From Bacteroidales bacterium UBA4243 (lineage in GTDB: Bacteria; Bacteroidota; Bacteroidia; Bacteroidales; F082): DNA of 63,519 nt. Below are positions 24,763 through 34,394 of the stretch, piece after piece. How positions within the stretch are numbered: position 1 is the first letter of the stretch; every line of letters starts with the position of its first letter. Under the pieces are notes generated by a model, which saw nothing but the letters and a program-made list of their open reading frames with translations, searched no databases and was not told the DNA's origin. The stretch spans positions 1 to 63,519 of the forward strand of contig DGXB01000092.1 of NCBI GenBank assembly GCA_002396205.1. The letters are read 5' to 3'. A program made the position numbers and the translations under genes.

Positions 24763-27700
24763 TTACTGCTTCACGACGCGGCGGACGAAGGTTTCGTCGC
24801 CCTTGCGGATGCGAAGCATGTAGATGCCGCTGTCGAGGTTGTCGATTTGGCAACTGTCGTTTTCCACCTGGAAGCTCCTGACGAGCTTGCCCTCAACGTT
24901 ATAGACTTCGATTTGGCTCATACCGGCGCACTCGATGGTGAACTTGTCGGCACTCGGGTTGGGGAAGATGTTGACCATGCCGTCGTTTTCGTCGATGCCG
25001 GCGAAATAGTTGGCGCAGACCTCATTGGAATGGGCGGAGATGCCCTTTTCGTACACGGCCTTCACCGTATAGCAGTGCTGCATATTGAGAGCCATCTCGG
25101 TGTCGTCGTATTCCATGGCGGTGAGACCTTCGGCAATCAGCTCGTAGTCGCGGAAGAGCGCGTAGGAAACCGCTCTGTCGACGCTATTCCAAGCTGTGGC
25201 TATCTTGCCTTCGCGCACGTCGGTGATGCGGATTTCGGGCACCACATTGATGACCTCGAAATCGAAGCGAGCGGTAAAGGCCACGCACTCGTCGCCATAG
25301 TCGGGCGTCACCTCAATAAAATGACTGCCTTCCAAGGCTGTGGTATAGGACGGCGTTTCAACCGTTTCGGGCAACAGCCAATCGTTGTCGATCATAACCT
25401 TATAGGACTCTGCATCGCCATTCCATGTGATGGTAACCAAGGCACCTTCAAACGAATAGTCGAAGCCATCCACGCCAGCGCACACGTTTTGCGTCAGGCT
25501 GACCGGATCGGAATTGCAACCAAAGTTGGAATGCGCCACCACGCTGATCGTGTTCGTTCCGACTTCGGCAGCAAACACGGCATCTGAAGAATAAACCGTT
25601 TGGGCATCCGCACCGTTGCAGGTGACTTCATAATAGCTGTCGTTCGACGATCCATCCCATTGGAAATGCAACATGCCGTCAGCATCCAATTTGACGAATC
25701 TCAGGTTCTCGACGGGCTTGCTGTAGCAGATTTCGATTTCACTCTTCAACGTATAGCACCCCTCAGATACGGGTTCCACCGTGACCGTGGTCAGGCCGTC
25801 TTCCACTATAGAAGTGTACGTGACATCTGAAACAAGTGACATCTGCCCGTTGACCGTAATTTCATAATATTCAACGCCTTCGATTTCATCCCACCAGATG
25901 AGGGCTGTGTTGCCAACCAAATTGTAAGACAGATTCTCAACTGCGCCAACAACGCAAACTTGAACGTGGGCATCTTTCTCGCAACTCTCAAAGACAGCTT
26001 TCACAGCCACATCATGTTGACCGACAGTCACATTGAAGGCATAATTCAATTCATTCGTCGTACCGACCTGCTCATTATCCATAAAGATTTGGTATTCAAC
26101 CAATCCCGTAGGATCTACCGGGGCTTCCCATGTAAGGGTGAGCAGCAGGTCGTCGTTCAAGTTATAGGCCAAATTCTGCACGGCGCTGCACAAAGAAACC
26201 TCCACCTCGGTGCAAACAAACTCGCTCTGGCAACCGTCGTAGGCGGCATAGACGCAATAGTTGTAAAGGCCTTCTGCCACATTGGGATCAGTGAAGGTCA
26301 GTCCTTCTACCAATTCAAGGAGTTCGGTGTCGCGGTAAACCTCATACCAAGCGGGCGTACCGCTTTCGGGTGCTTCCCATGTGAGGACGACATCCTGGCC
26401 ATCAAGTTCATAAGCCAAGTTGCGGATGGGGTCGCAGAACTCAGGCATCCCACTACCGCCGCTGCAATTGACGTCGAAGGTTTGCGTGCCATTGAAGCCG
26501 CCACTGTTCTGGTAGATGACCGTACCGTCTTCGTAACTGATCACGAAGCTGCACTCCGAGGTCCACTGGCCGTTGGTCCAGGTGAGCGACACGGTGCAGC
26601 CCGAAGCCAAGTTGCGCGTGTAGGTGGCCGTGCTGCCGCTTTGCACTGTCATTTGCTCTGAAGGCGTGCCGTCGGAATAGCTCACGTTGAGGTAGTTGCC
26701 TTGCCAGCCGTCGCCATAGGAGTCGGTGAGCGAGAAGATGACGTTGCAGGCGTTCTTGTAGTCGAAATTCAAGACGGTGTGGCGACCGTTGGCATCCACC
26801 AAGTCGAGGGTGAAGGGGATGGCGAAATCGGCAGGGGCACCGGCATCCAAAGTGATGTTGAAGTCGGCATAGCCCATCAAGTCGGCGCCAATCGTGCCAT
26901 AGGGCTTTTCGGCCACATGGATGGAGACAAACTCGTAGTCGGTCGACAAGGTACCCACCACGGTTTGGGCCAACTCGTTGCCAGCATTGTCGACGAAGAT
27001 GCGCAAGTCGGCGGTCTCGCCTGGATTGAGCAAGCCATTGGCGTTGTCGTCGTTCAAGACGGCGGTGGCGCCATACTGGAGCAAATAATCATACACCGGC
27101 ACCTTGAAACTGAACGTAGCGGTAGGCTCGCCGTTGACGGAAATATCAATGTTGAACTTCAGCTGCACGTTGGCCTCCACCGCATCGTCGACGCTGAAAG
27201 CGAAAGCGTCGTTCACCGTCAGGATTTGGTTGGCGGCGAAAGTGGGGAACTGGGCCGTGTTTTGCGTGATGGTGACGTGCTCGTTTTCGGTGCTCAGCAC
27301 TACCGTGACGCCGCTGACCGCTTCCTCCGTGACATTCTCAAGACTCAGGTTGAGCATCACCGACTCGCCAGGGTTGAGTTTTTGGTTGTTGTTGCCCGAA
27401 GCATCGTTGATGGCGTAGTCGCTATACCTGATGGCACCCAACTGGATGGCTTCGACAGCGTCAAACACATTGATACGGCCAAAGCCGTAGATATTGCTCT
27501 TGCCTTCGGCCAAGGGCACGGCGGTTTCTTCAAGGATGCGGCACACGTCGGCGGGTGTCAGGTTGATGTCCTTGCTCAGCATCAAGGCCATGCAGCCCGC
27601 AGCGCAAGGCGTGGCCATCGAGGTGCCACTCATGGAAGTGTAGCCCGTGTTGCTTTGGTAATTGATCGACTTGATGTCGACACCCGGGGCGCACACATCG

Positions 27701-28902
27701 GGGCGGATGAGGCCGATGCCAGGGTTGTAGGCATAGTCGCCAAACTCGGTGTTCGACCAAGTGACGGGGCCATGCGAGGTGAAGTAGGCGGCGGCATCGT
27801 TGTAGTCGACGGCACCGATACACACCGAGCAGCTCTCCTTACCAGGATTCTCGTTCTGCACCTCATCGATATAAGGCGGAGGGCAGCTGCCCGGCACACG
27901 CACATTGTTGGGGATGGGATATTGCCATTGGCTGTCGCCTTCGTTGCCAGCGGCGATGGCAGCCACCACGCCGGCATCCAAGGCGGCCTCGCAGGTGTGG
28001 CGAAGCAGAGTACGCTCGGAGATGGAGGAATTGGCCACGCCCAACGACATGCTGAACAAGTCGCAGCCATGCCCGACGGCCCATTGGATACCCGCCGAAA
28101 TGGCATCGGCACCGCCACTGCCTTGCGCGTTCAAGCACTTGACGCACATCAGCGTGGCATCGGGAGCCATGCCGGTTTGCGAGGCGCCATGGCCATCGCC
28201 ACACACCGTGCCCGCACAGTGCGAACCGTGGCCGTGGTCGTCCATGGGGTTGTTGTCGTTGTTATAAACGTCGTAGCCGTGGTTCGGGAATTCCGATCCG
28301 CCGTCCCAAAGGTGCTCGGCAAGGTCGACGTGGTTGTAGTTGACACCCGTGTCGATGACGGCCACCACCACACCTTGGCCGGTGTAGCCCAAATCCCACA
28401 CTTGGTCGGCACCCACTTGGGTGACGTTAGGCGTGATTTCGCGCGTGGCCGAAGCAGGACGCGCCACTTCGCCATCGGGAATCCAGTTGCGCTCGATGGC
28501 ATAGCCAATCAACTCAATGTCATTGCGTTGCGCAAGGCTTTGGATGGCAGTCTTGTTGGCCTCGAAGCTCAGGGCGTTGGCCATCCAGAGGACGGTAGGC
28601 TCGGTCGTCATGCCGTTGCGTTGCATCTCTGCGAGGGCATGGCGCAGGTCGTACTGTGAAGCCGTGGCGAAGGCTTTCAGCTCGTTGACCACGAACTCGC
28701 GGCGTTCGGAGCGGTTGGTGTAATAGCTGGCGCGGCGGTTCATCTCGGCGCGGTCGTAGTGTGACTTCATGATGACGACAACTTTGATCATCTCGTCGTC
28801 GTTGCGGCGACCCATTTCCTCGGTCAGAAGCGGGTCGATGGTTTGAGCGAATCCCCCGATGCAGAGGATGGCCGCCAAGAAAAGGAATAAAAGCTTTTTC
28901 AT
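24763..28902 (-). CDS. Secreted S8 subtilisin-family protease with T9SS sorting domain
   Basis: A 1379-residue exported serine protease. Signal peptide 1-20 (GFAQ), I9-like inhibitor propeptide (about 38-140), catalytic domain (about 160-470) with Asp184 in AVIDTG, His225 in HGHGSHCAGT and Ser428 in SGTSMATP. Six or more fibronectin-III-like repeats follow (about 870-1290; for example AVENLSYNL, PVENLRFVK), then a type A T9SS tail (IFPNPSADKFTIE onward). The repeats may tether it or bind substrate. The start is the ATG at 28902; an upstream in-frame extension would read through the divergent M16 gene and has no signal peptide. It has a -7 box at 28927-28934 and is probably monocistronic. Confidence 0.92.
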   Translation of the reverse strand: MKKLLFLFLAAILCIGGFAQTIDPLLTEEMGRRNDDEMIKVVVIMKSHYDRAEMNRRASYYTNRSERREFVVNELKAFATASQYDLRHALAEMQRNGMTTEPTVLWMANALSFEANKTAIQSLAQRNDIELIGYAIERNWIPDGEVARPASATREITPNVTQVGADQVWDLGYTGQGVVVAVIDTGVNYNHVDLAEHLWDGGSEFPNHGYDVYNNDNNPMDDHGHGSHCAGTVCGDGHGASQTGMAPDATLMCVKCLNAQGSGGADAISAGIQWAVGHGCDLFSMSLGVANSSISERTLLRHTCEAALDAGVVAAIAAGNEGDSQWQYPIPNNVRVPGSCPPPYIDEVQNENPGKESCSVCIGAVDYNDAAAYFTSHGPVTWSNTEFGDYAYNPGIGLIRPDVCAPGVDIKSINYQSNTGYTSMSGTSMATPCAAGCMALMLSKDINLTPADVCRILEETAVPLAEGKSNIYGFGRINVFDAVEAIQLGAIRYSDYAINDASGNNNQKLNPGESVMLNLSLENVTEEAVSGVTVVLSTENEHVTITQNTAQFPTFAANQILTVNDAFAFSVDDAVEANVQLKFNIDISVNGEPTATFSFKVPVYDYLLQYGATAVLNDDNANGLLNPGETADLRIFVDNAGNELAQTVVGTLSTDYEFVSIHVAEKPYGTIGADLMGYADFNITLDAGAPADFAIPFTLDLVDANGRHTVLNFDYKNACNVIFSLTDSYGDGWQGNYLNVSYSDGTPSEQMTVQSGSTATYTRNLASGCTVSLTWTNGQWTSECSFVISYEDGTVIYQNSGGFNGTQTFDVNCSGGSGMPEFCDPIRNLAYELDGQDVVLTWEAPESGTPAWYEVYRDTELLELVEGLTFTDPNVAEGLYNYCVYAAYDGCQSEFVCTEVEVSLCSAVQNLAYNLNDDLLLTLTWEAPVDPTGLVEYQIFMDNEQVGTTNELNYAFNVTVGQHDVAVKAVFESCEKDAHVQVCVVGAVENLSYNLVGNTALIWWDEIEGVEYYEITVNGQMSLVSDVTYTSIVEDGLTTVTVEPVSEGCYTLKSEIEICYSKPVENLRFVKLDADGMLHFQWDGSSNDSYYEVTCNGADAQTVYSSDAVFAAEVGTNTISVVAHSNFGCNSDPVSLTQNVCAGVDGFDYSFEGALVTITWNGDAESYKVMIDNDWLLPETVETPSYTTALEGSHFIEVTPDYGDECVAFTARFDFEVINVVPEIRITDVREGKIATAWNSVDRAVSYALFRDYELIAEGLTAMEYDDTEMALNMQHCYTVKAVYEKGISAHSNEVCANYFAGIDENDGMVNIFPNPSADKFTIECAGMSQIEVYNVEGKLVRSFQVENDSCQIDNLDSGIYMLRIRKGDETFVRRVVKQ

Positions 28903-28926
28903 ATGGGATAACTTTGAATTTCGTTG

Positions 28927-28934
28927 CAAATGTA
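28927..28934 (-). promoter_or_regulatory. -7 promoter box (TACATTTG) for the S8 protease
   Basis: Exact consensus match 24 bases from the start codon, in a compact divergent promoter with 28955-28962. Confidence 0.65.
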
Positions 28935-28954
28935 AGAATGTTTTGGGAATGTCG

Positions 28955-28962
28955 TATCTTTG
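28955..28962 (+). promoter_or_regulatory. -7 promoter box (TATCTTTG) for the M16 peptidase
   Basis: Exact consensus match 22 bases before the ATG at 28985. The two divergent -7 boxes are only 20 bases apart, so the -33 regions overlap and the promoters may compete. Confidence 0.65.
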
Positions 28963-28984
28963 CAGCCCAATTTTTACCCATATT

Positions 28985-30217
28985 ATGGAATATAAATACA
29001 CTGAGGCCGTCCTTCCCAACGGAATCAGGCTTATACATAAGGAAAAACCAGGCGAAATCGCGCATTTGGTCTTGATGGTCGAGACTGGCACCCGCGACGA
29101 ATTGGCCTATGAGAACGGCCTCGCGCACTTCGTGGAACACACCATCTTCAAAGGCACCCAAAGCCGCAAGGCCTACCATATATTGAGCTGTCTCGACAAC
29201 GTGGGCGGCGACCTCAACGCCTTCACCACCAAGGAAGAGACCTGCATCCAAGCCACGTTCCTCAAGCAACATTACAAACGCAGCCTCGACCTCTTTGCCG
29301 ACATCGCCTTCCACTCCACCTTCCCCGAAAACGAGTTGGCCAAGGAAAAAGAAGTCATCTTGGACGAGATCAACTCCTATTTGGACTCGCCGTCGGATGA
29401 GATTTACGACTTGTTTGAAGAAATGGTCTTCAAAGGACATCCGCTGTCGCGCAACATATTGGGTACCACTGAATTGGTGAAAGGCTTCCATCGGCAGGAC
29501 ATCCTCGACTTCATGGCCCACAACTACAGCACCGACCAGATGATTTTGGCCTCCATCGGCGACATCAGCTTCAAGGAATTTGAGCGTTTGGCAATGAAAT
29601 ATTTCGGTGAGCAGCCTGCACACCTTATTAATAAAAAACGCGAGGTCTACAACGGCTATGTTCCAGAAAACCGCACCGAGACTCGCAACAACCACCTGAG
29701 CCATTGCATGATAGGTGGCATTGCACCCGAGTTTTGCAGTCCGCTGAAGATGCCCATCGTGATGCTCAACAACGTGCTTGGCGGTCCGGCGATGAGTTCG
29801 CGCCTCGGCTTGAACATCCGCGAGAAATACGGCTTTGCCTACAGCATCGAGTCGCAATACACCGCTTACAGCGACACGGGCCTCATCAGCGTCTACATGG
29901 GCGTCGACCCCGACTCGCTGGAACGTGCCATCGAATTGGTGCACAAGGAAATCGACAAACTCTGCCAACAGAAATTGGGCACTTTGCAACTGCATCACGC
30001 CAAGCAGCAACTCATCGGACAAGTTGCATTAAGCTACGAAAGCGGCATGAACGAGCTTTTGGGCGTCACCCGCTCGTTGCTCATGGGTGAGCCCATCGAA
30101 TACATGGACGACATCATCCGCAAAGTGGAGGCAGTTTCGGCTGACGACATTTTGGACGTGGCCAATCGGGTGTTCGACAAGGGGCAGCTGAGCCGGATTG
30201 TTTTCAACGGAAACTAA
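28985..30217 (+). CDS. M16 family zinc peptidase (processing-peptidase-like)
   Basis: A 410-residue peptidase with the inverted zinc motif H48-F-V-E-H52 and the downstream glutamate in KEKEVILDEI (about 122-131), so the catalytic half is complete. M16B enzymes pair as a clam-shell of two about 45 kDa halves, and this is one chain of that size. No signal peptide is seen, so it probably acts in the cytoplasm on peptides. The start at 28985 is set by the -7 box; the longer frame would begin inside the divergent gene. It is followed by a gene-free gap of 435 bases. Confidence 0.9.
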   Translation: MEYKYTEAVLPNGIRLIHKEKPGEIAHLVLMVETGTRDELAYENGLAHFVEHTIFKGTQSRKAYHILSCLDNVGGDLNAFTTKEETCIQATFLKQHYKRSLDLFADIAFHSTFPENELAKEKEVILDEINSYLDSPSDEIYDLFEEMVFKGHPLSRNILGTTELVKGFHRQDILDFMAHNYSTDQMILASIGDISFKEFERLAMKYFGEQPAHLINKKREVYNGYVPENRTETRNNHLSHCMIGGIAPEFCSPLKMPIVMLNNVLGGPAMSSRLGLNIREKYGFAYSIESQYTAYSDTGLISVYMGVDPDSLERAIELVHKEIDKLCQQKLGTLQLHHAKQQLIGQVALSYESGMNELLGVTRSLLMGEPIEYMDDIIRKVEAVSADDILDVANRVFDKGQLSRIVFNGN

Positions 30218-30652
30218 TTATTGGCATTGCCTAAAGGCAAGAAATCCTTCAAAATCTTTTCCAAAATCTAACAACACACAAAGAAGCAACCCGTAGCTTA
30301 GGCGATGCTCCGTAGGAGTTTTCTTTTCATTCTAATATCCATTATTAGCAAAATTAAACGGAATATTTTATTCCAAAATGACATTTTATAGGTTTGAAAC
30401 AGATTTCAACCTATAAAAGTGGATTTTTTATTTCCCTGTGACACAAGCCATAACCCTGCCTGACGAAAAATAATTGAAAAAAAGGCTTGACAAAATTTTT
30501 CCAGATTGTAACTTTGCATCATCGAAACAGAAAAATCGGCATTAAAACGGAAAATTAAAACTTAAAGCAAAATATAAATCAGCGGCTTCGGCCAAAGAAT
30601 CAGCCCACACAAAACACAAAACCCAATTATTAACCCTCAAAAACCACACGAC
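30218..30652. other. Gene-free interval with a hairpin and a promoter
   Basis: 435 AT-rich bases with no credible gene. A hairpin at 30384-30418 (TTTTATAGGTT paired with AACCTATAAAA, one bulge) lies near the middle and the promoter for the next gene near 30509. CGGCTTCGGCC near 30582 is a small GC hairpin in the leader. The remainder shows nothing recognisable. Confidence 0.6.
30509..30516 (+). promoter_or_regulatory. -33/-7 promoter (TTG + TAACTTTG) for T9SS gene at 30653
   Basis: Exact -7 box with TTG at 30487-30489, a 19-base spacer. The leader to the ATG is about 130 bases, unusually long for this window. Confidence 0.6.
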
Positions 30653-32113
30653 ATGAAAAACAAACTTTACTCCCTCATCGCCGGCCTGCTGATGGCCGCC
30701 TGCGCAACAAGCTACGGACAGGAAATCGTCAGCGAGTTCACGGTTGGTTCCATTGGTTTCTACACCGACATCGTAGAGACCTCCGACGGCAACTTGCTCG
30801 TCGGAAATGGCATCAACCCTTACAGCCACGAATACTTCGTTTACAAAACCACCACAGACGGTACTATCCTCGACAGTGTTCGCTTCGCCAGCGCATACCA
30901 GCTGATGGAAGTCCCCTCGATGACCGATACCTTTCTCGTGGCCGGTTTCTCCATCGACTATGCTTCCAATGTGTATAACCTGACACTCACTCTCATCGAT
31001 GCCGATTTGAACATCGTTCGCGAAGCAATCATCCCCGTGGCTGCATATAACTACACTTTCTGGGACTATTACGTTTTCTTTTCGCCCGACGACGAGATCA
31101 TCTTCCCCTACAGTATGGGGGCCGGAGATGTTTTCCACATCCTGCGCATCAGCTTGGATTTCAACGTACTGGAAGACAAAGCCATTCCCGAACTCCCACG
31201 AGGCATCTGGGGCAACGAGCACAACGATTCCACGTTGTTCTACACCGACATCAAAGCCATCAGCAGCGCACCAATCAGGTACCAATGCCTTGGCTACTCG
31301 GTGAAGGATACAGACTCCATCGTATTCAGAAGTTTCCTGTTGGATGAAGATTTTAGTCCCATCGGAAGTGCGGATTGCCTCTTGCCCGATTCAAACGCCA
31401 CCTTTAGGGATGACCAGTACACGACCGCCACACCTTTCATCGTTGAGCCAAGCATGGCAAGATACGGACTGATGACCACAACCGTGTACGTCCAAGATTA
31501 CGGCCCACAAACACTTATTCTAAAATACAACGACAAAAACGTTCCCTTGGCATCGCACCGCTTTTCGGGAGAATACTATCCGACAGGTTGCGGACAGATG
31601 GTTGCGAAAGACCAAAACGCCATCTATTTCACCTATGGCGCCTACAGATACAACCAATTTGCCAAATTGACCCGAATGAACAGCGACCTTGAGATTGCTT
31701 GGGAATTGCCTCTCTCCTATTTGTATAACACCCAAGGCCTGCCCAACGTCCTTAAAGTCTTAGACAACGGCAACATCTTGGTTGGAGTCATCCTGTATCA
31801 TCAGAACAACGACCCGATACTCAGGGTGTACATCATCGGCGACAACGACCCGACTATTATCCCAGAAACAGAACCCATTGATAACCCCATCACCCTCTAC
31901 CCCAACCCCGTGAAAGACCGATTGACCCTCCGCTTCGATGAAGGCCAAGAGCCTGAGAGCGTTGAACTCTACGACCTTGCAGGCAGCCTCGTAGCCAAAC
32001 ATGGCAAGGCCATGGAAACCATCGACATGAGCACGATGCCCGCCGGGGTGTACATGCTGTGCGTCACCTTCAAGGATGGTGAGCGTAGATTGGAGAAAAT
32101 CATCAAGGAATAA
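30653..32113 (+). CDS. T9SS cargo protein, pair member A
   Basis: A 486-residue secreted protein. Signal region 1-23 (LLMAACATSYGQ; a lipoprotein cut at Cys18 is conceivable but signal peptidase I after YGQ fits better with T9SS cargo). The middle is a repeating beta pattern with motifs such as SDGNLLVGNG and LDNGNILVGV, suggesting a beta-propeller. It ends with a type A T9SS domain (LYPNPVKDRLTLRF to KIIKE). No catalytic residues are evident. Its first 60 or so bases of coding sequence and its sorting domain are nearly identical in DNA to the next gene, while the middle is not. Confidence 0.78.
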   Translation: MKNKLYSLIAGLLMAACATSYGQEIVSEFTVGSIGFYTDIVETSDGNLLVGNGINPYSHEYFVYKTTTDGTILDSVRFASAYQLMEVPSMTDTFLVAGFSIDYASNVYNLTLTLIDADLNIVREAIIPVAAYNYTFWDYYVFFSPDDEIIFPYSMGAGDVFHILRISLDFNVLEDKAIPELPRGIWGNEHNDSTLFYTDIKAISSAPIRYQCLGYSVKDTDSIVFRSFLLDEDFSPIGSADCLLPDSNATFRDDQYTTATPFIVEPSMARYGLMTTTVYVQDYGPQTLILKYNDKNVPLASHRFSGEYYPTGCGQMVAKDQNAIYFTYGAYRYNQFAKLTRMNSDLEIAWELPLSYLYNTQGLPNVLKVLDNGNILVGVILYHQNNDPILRVYIIGDNDPTIIPETEPIDNPITLYPNPVKDRLTLRFDEGQEPESVELYDLAGSLVAKHGKAMETIDMSTMPAGVYMLCVTFKDGERRLEKIIKE

Positions 32114-32130
32114 TACATATCAGCTCTAAG

Positions 32131-32160
32131 GGTGGAGACGTTGCGCGCAACGTCTCTACC
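32131..32160. repeat. Palindrome (GAGACGTTGC / GCAACGTCTC)
   Basis: A perfect 22-base palindrome at 32135-32156 extended on both sides by GGT/ACC, directly after the first T9SS gene. A related hairpin follows the second (33776). The GTAGAGACG family is widely seen in bacterial intergenic DNA. It may act as a terminator, but no T-run follows. Confidence 0.8.
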
Positions 32161-32206
32161 CAAGCCAACAAAAAACGAATCATTCACCCTTCAAAAACAC
32201 AACGAT

Positions 32207-33712
32207 ATGAAAACCAGACTTTACACCCTCATCACCGGCCTGCTGATGGCCGCCTGCGCAACAAGCTACGGACAGGAAATCGTCAGCGAGTTCACCATCC
32301 AGCAAGAGGGCTTTCACTCCATCGGATGCGAAATCTTCGAATGTCAGGACGGAACGCTGCTCATTGGCACAACCAGCAGCACAAGCCCATATTTCTATGA
32401 TTCGAGACACACCATCATCAAGACAACGCCCGACGGCGAGACCTTCAACACATTGTACATTGAGACTCCCGATGGCATGAACGGGCAAAACTTCACACAA
32501 GTCATCTACAGAATCGACAAACGATTCGTATACCGCATCAACAAAGACTCGTATGCCGTCATCAGCCATCTTTGGAACATGGCGGACAGCACTTACCACG
32601 TCAGATCAGTTTCGATTGATGCCGACCTCAACATAACCAACGACGTCACAACACAAGTCGCAAAAGCCGAGCACGAGGCTTTCACATGGGACAACTGGTT
32701 CGTCGACCCCAACAACGACCTCATCATCAGCTTTTGGACCGATGAAGTGTACCACATGATGCGCATCGGATTGGACGGCACCGTGAAAAACGACATCGAG
32801 ACAACAGCGCTATTTCCTCCGAAGTTCGATTATGAGTATCACCCCGACACCGTATTGTGGTATACAGGTTTCGGCATCTACACCGAATCGCCTCTTACTT
32901 ACTACAAGTTAGGAAGTTACCAAACAGAATCAGAACACAACCCTGTCCATTGCTACTTCTTTGACGAGGATTTCAACATTACGGGGACACGATGGTACGA
33001 AAAATACGACGAAAGCGTCATGTTCAGCGGCGGCAACACAGAGCACATCATCCCTATGGAAGACGGCTCATATCTGATGGCCTCCGAAATGGAATACCCG
33101 AACTATGAAGCAGGCTGTGCACTCGTCAAATACGACTCAGGCCACAACCCCATTGGCATCTCACCGCAACTCGGCAGCATGGATTATCCCCTTATGACAG
33201 CATTGGCTGAAGGCGACATCATTTACCAATGCCACAACAATTTCGCTAATGGAACGATGTGGCTCGCTTGCTTGGATTCTGATCTGAACCTCTTCTGGAA
33301 TGTTGAGCTGTCAGGACTGGGCGTCAGTGGGCTATATGGCAACACCCTCCTACCGAAAGCCAATGGCGACATCATCGTAGGGTTCGTGAGCTCCACCACT
33401 TTTCCGGCAACAAACACCGCCATTTATGTCTACACTTTGCACAACGACCCGACTGGCATTACCGAGGCACCCAACAAAAGCGAACCTTATACCTTCTTCC
33501 CCAACCCTATGAAAGACCGATTGACCCTCCGCTTCGATGAAGGCCAAGAGCCTGAGAGCGTTGAACTCTACAACCTTGCCGGCAGCCTCATAGCCAAATA
33601 CAGCAAGGCCATGGAAAGCATCGACATGAGCGCGATGCCCGCCGGGGTATACATGCTGTGCATCACCTTCAAGGACGGTGAGCGTAGGCTTGAAAAAGTG
33701 ATAAAAGAATAA
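32207..33712 (+). CDS. T9SS cargo protein, pair member B
   Basis: A 501-residue secreted protein, paralogue of 30653. Same signal region (MAACATSYGQEIVSEF), a different beta-rich middle with propeller-like strands (SFWTDEVYHMMRIGLDG, LPKANGDIIVGF), and an almost identical type A T9SS domain. I use the ATG at 32207: the frame is open from 32132, but that stretch is a palindromic repeat and lacks a signal peptide. No -7 box is seen between the genes, so the two are probably cotranscribed. Function is unknown; surface recognition or adhesion is a guess. Confidence 0.78.
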   Translation: MKTRLYTLITGLLMAACATSYGQEIVSEFTIQQEGFHSIGCEIFECQDGTLLIGTTSSTSPYFYDSRHTIIKTTPDGETFNTLYIETPDGMNGQNFTQVIYRIDKRFVYRINKDSYAVISHLWNMADSTYHVRSVSIDADLNITNDVTTQVAKAEHEAFTWDNWFVDPNNDLIISFWTDEVYHMMRIGLDGTVKNDIETTALFPPKFDYEYHPDTVLWYTGFGIYTESPLTYYKLGSYQTESEHNPVHCYFFDEDFNITGTRWYEKYDESVMFSGGNTEHIIPMEDGSYLMASEMEYPNYEAGCALVKYDSGHNPIGISPQLGSMDYPLMTALAEGDIIYQCHNNFANGTMWLACLDSDLNLFWNVELSGLGVSGLYGNTLLPKANGDIIVGFVSSTTFPATNTAIYVYTLHNDPTGITEAPNKSEPYTFFPNPMKDRLTLRFDEGQEPESVELYNLAGSLIAKYSKAMESIDMSAMPAGVYMLCITFKDGERRLEKVIKE

Positions 33713-33775
33713 GCGAAAAGCATCAAAGAGTAAACGATACTTTCTTCATTTTTAGTGAGTTGATTGAGTTGATTG

Positions 33776-33803
33776 GTAGAGACGCTGCAAGCAGCGTCTC
33801 TAC
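33776..33803. repeat. Hairpin (GTAGAGACGCTGC / GCAGCGTCTCTAC)
   Basis: Perfect 13-base stem with a two-base loop, same family as 32131-32160, between the second T9SS gene and the 3' end of purE. Confidence 0.8.
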
Positions 33804-33870
33804 TCATTTGTTTCAGATTAACGAAGATTTAACTACGTTGGATGCAGAGCATTTGTTTCCAAAAACAAAA

Positions 33871-34377
33871 TCAATTCGTTTTGTACTGGTACTTCACTTC
33901 CTTCAACTCGGCATTGGCCTTTGTGATCTTATTCTTCAGGTTCTCTTTGTAATTCAATACTTTGGCAGCTATTTCCGTATCGCCAAGCGCGAGCATTTCG
34001 GCGGCGAGGATGGCGGCATTCAAAGCTCCATTCACGCCCACCGTGGCCACGGGAATCCCGGGAGGCATTTGAATGATGGACAGCATGGCGTCGAGGCCAT
34101 CGAGCATACCCTTCACAGGCACGCCGATGACGGGCAAGGTGGTGTTGGCGGCAATCACGCCTGGCAAGGCGGCGGCCATGCCGGCGGCGGCGATGATCAC
34201 TTTGATGCCACGGCCTTGGGCTTCGCGGGCAAATTGTTCAACCTCTTGCGGCGTGCGGTGCGCACTGAGGGCGTTCATTTCGAACGGGATGGCCATCTCG
34301 TCGAAAAACTGGGCGGCTTTTTCGAGAACGGGAAGGTCGCTGGTGCTTCCCATGATGATGCTGATAACAGGGGTCAT
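33871..34377 (-). CDS. purE: N5-carboxyaminoimidazole ribonucleotide mutase
   Basis: A 168-residue cytoplasmic enzyme of purine synthesis that moves the carboxyl group of N5-CAIR to give CAIR. Conserved blocks are IIMGSTSDLPV (phosphate loop), LSAHRTP (catalytic histidine), AAAGMAAALPGVIAA and SIIQMPPGIPVATVGVNG. Length is typical of bacterial class I PurE. It diverges from hpt. A structured repeat (34395-34519) sits 18 bases upstream of the start, so its promoter must lie within or beyond that element; no exact -7 box is visible. Confidence 0.95.
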   Translation of the reverse strand: MTPVISIIMGSTSDLPVLEKAAQFFDEMAIPFEMNALSAHRTPQEVEQFAREAQGRGIKVIIAAAGMAAALPGVIAANTTLPVIGVPVKGMLDGLDAMLSIIQMPPGIPVATVGVNGALNAAILAAEMLALGDTEIAAKVLNYKENLKNKITKANAELKEVKYQYKTN

Positions 34378-34394
34378 AACTTTCTATTTTTCAG

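Noticed and set aside
26701..28659. A 652-codon open frame antisense to the subtilase
   Set aside because: Same shadow composition; the subtilase catalytic triad is on the other strand.
28903..29091. Extending the subtilase start into the M16 gene
   Set aside because: It would place the signal peptide 63 residues in and overlap a divergent gene with a good promoter.
30653..30712. Reading the T9SS pair as lipoproteins because of LMAAC
   Set aside because: The -3 residue is Met, not the usual Leu or similar, and a YGQ cut site three to six residues later fits T9SS cargo. Not excluded, so noted only.
32132..32206. Extending the second T9SS gene 25 codons upstream
   Set aside because: The extension would be encoded by a palindromic repeat and would bury the signal peptide.
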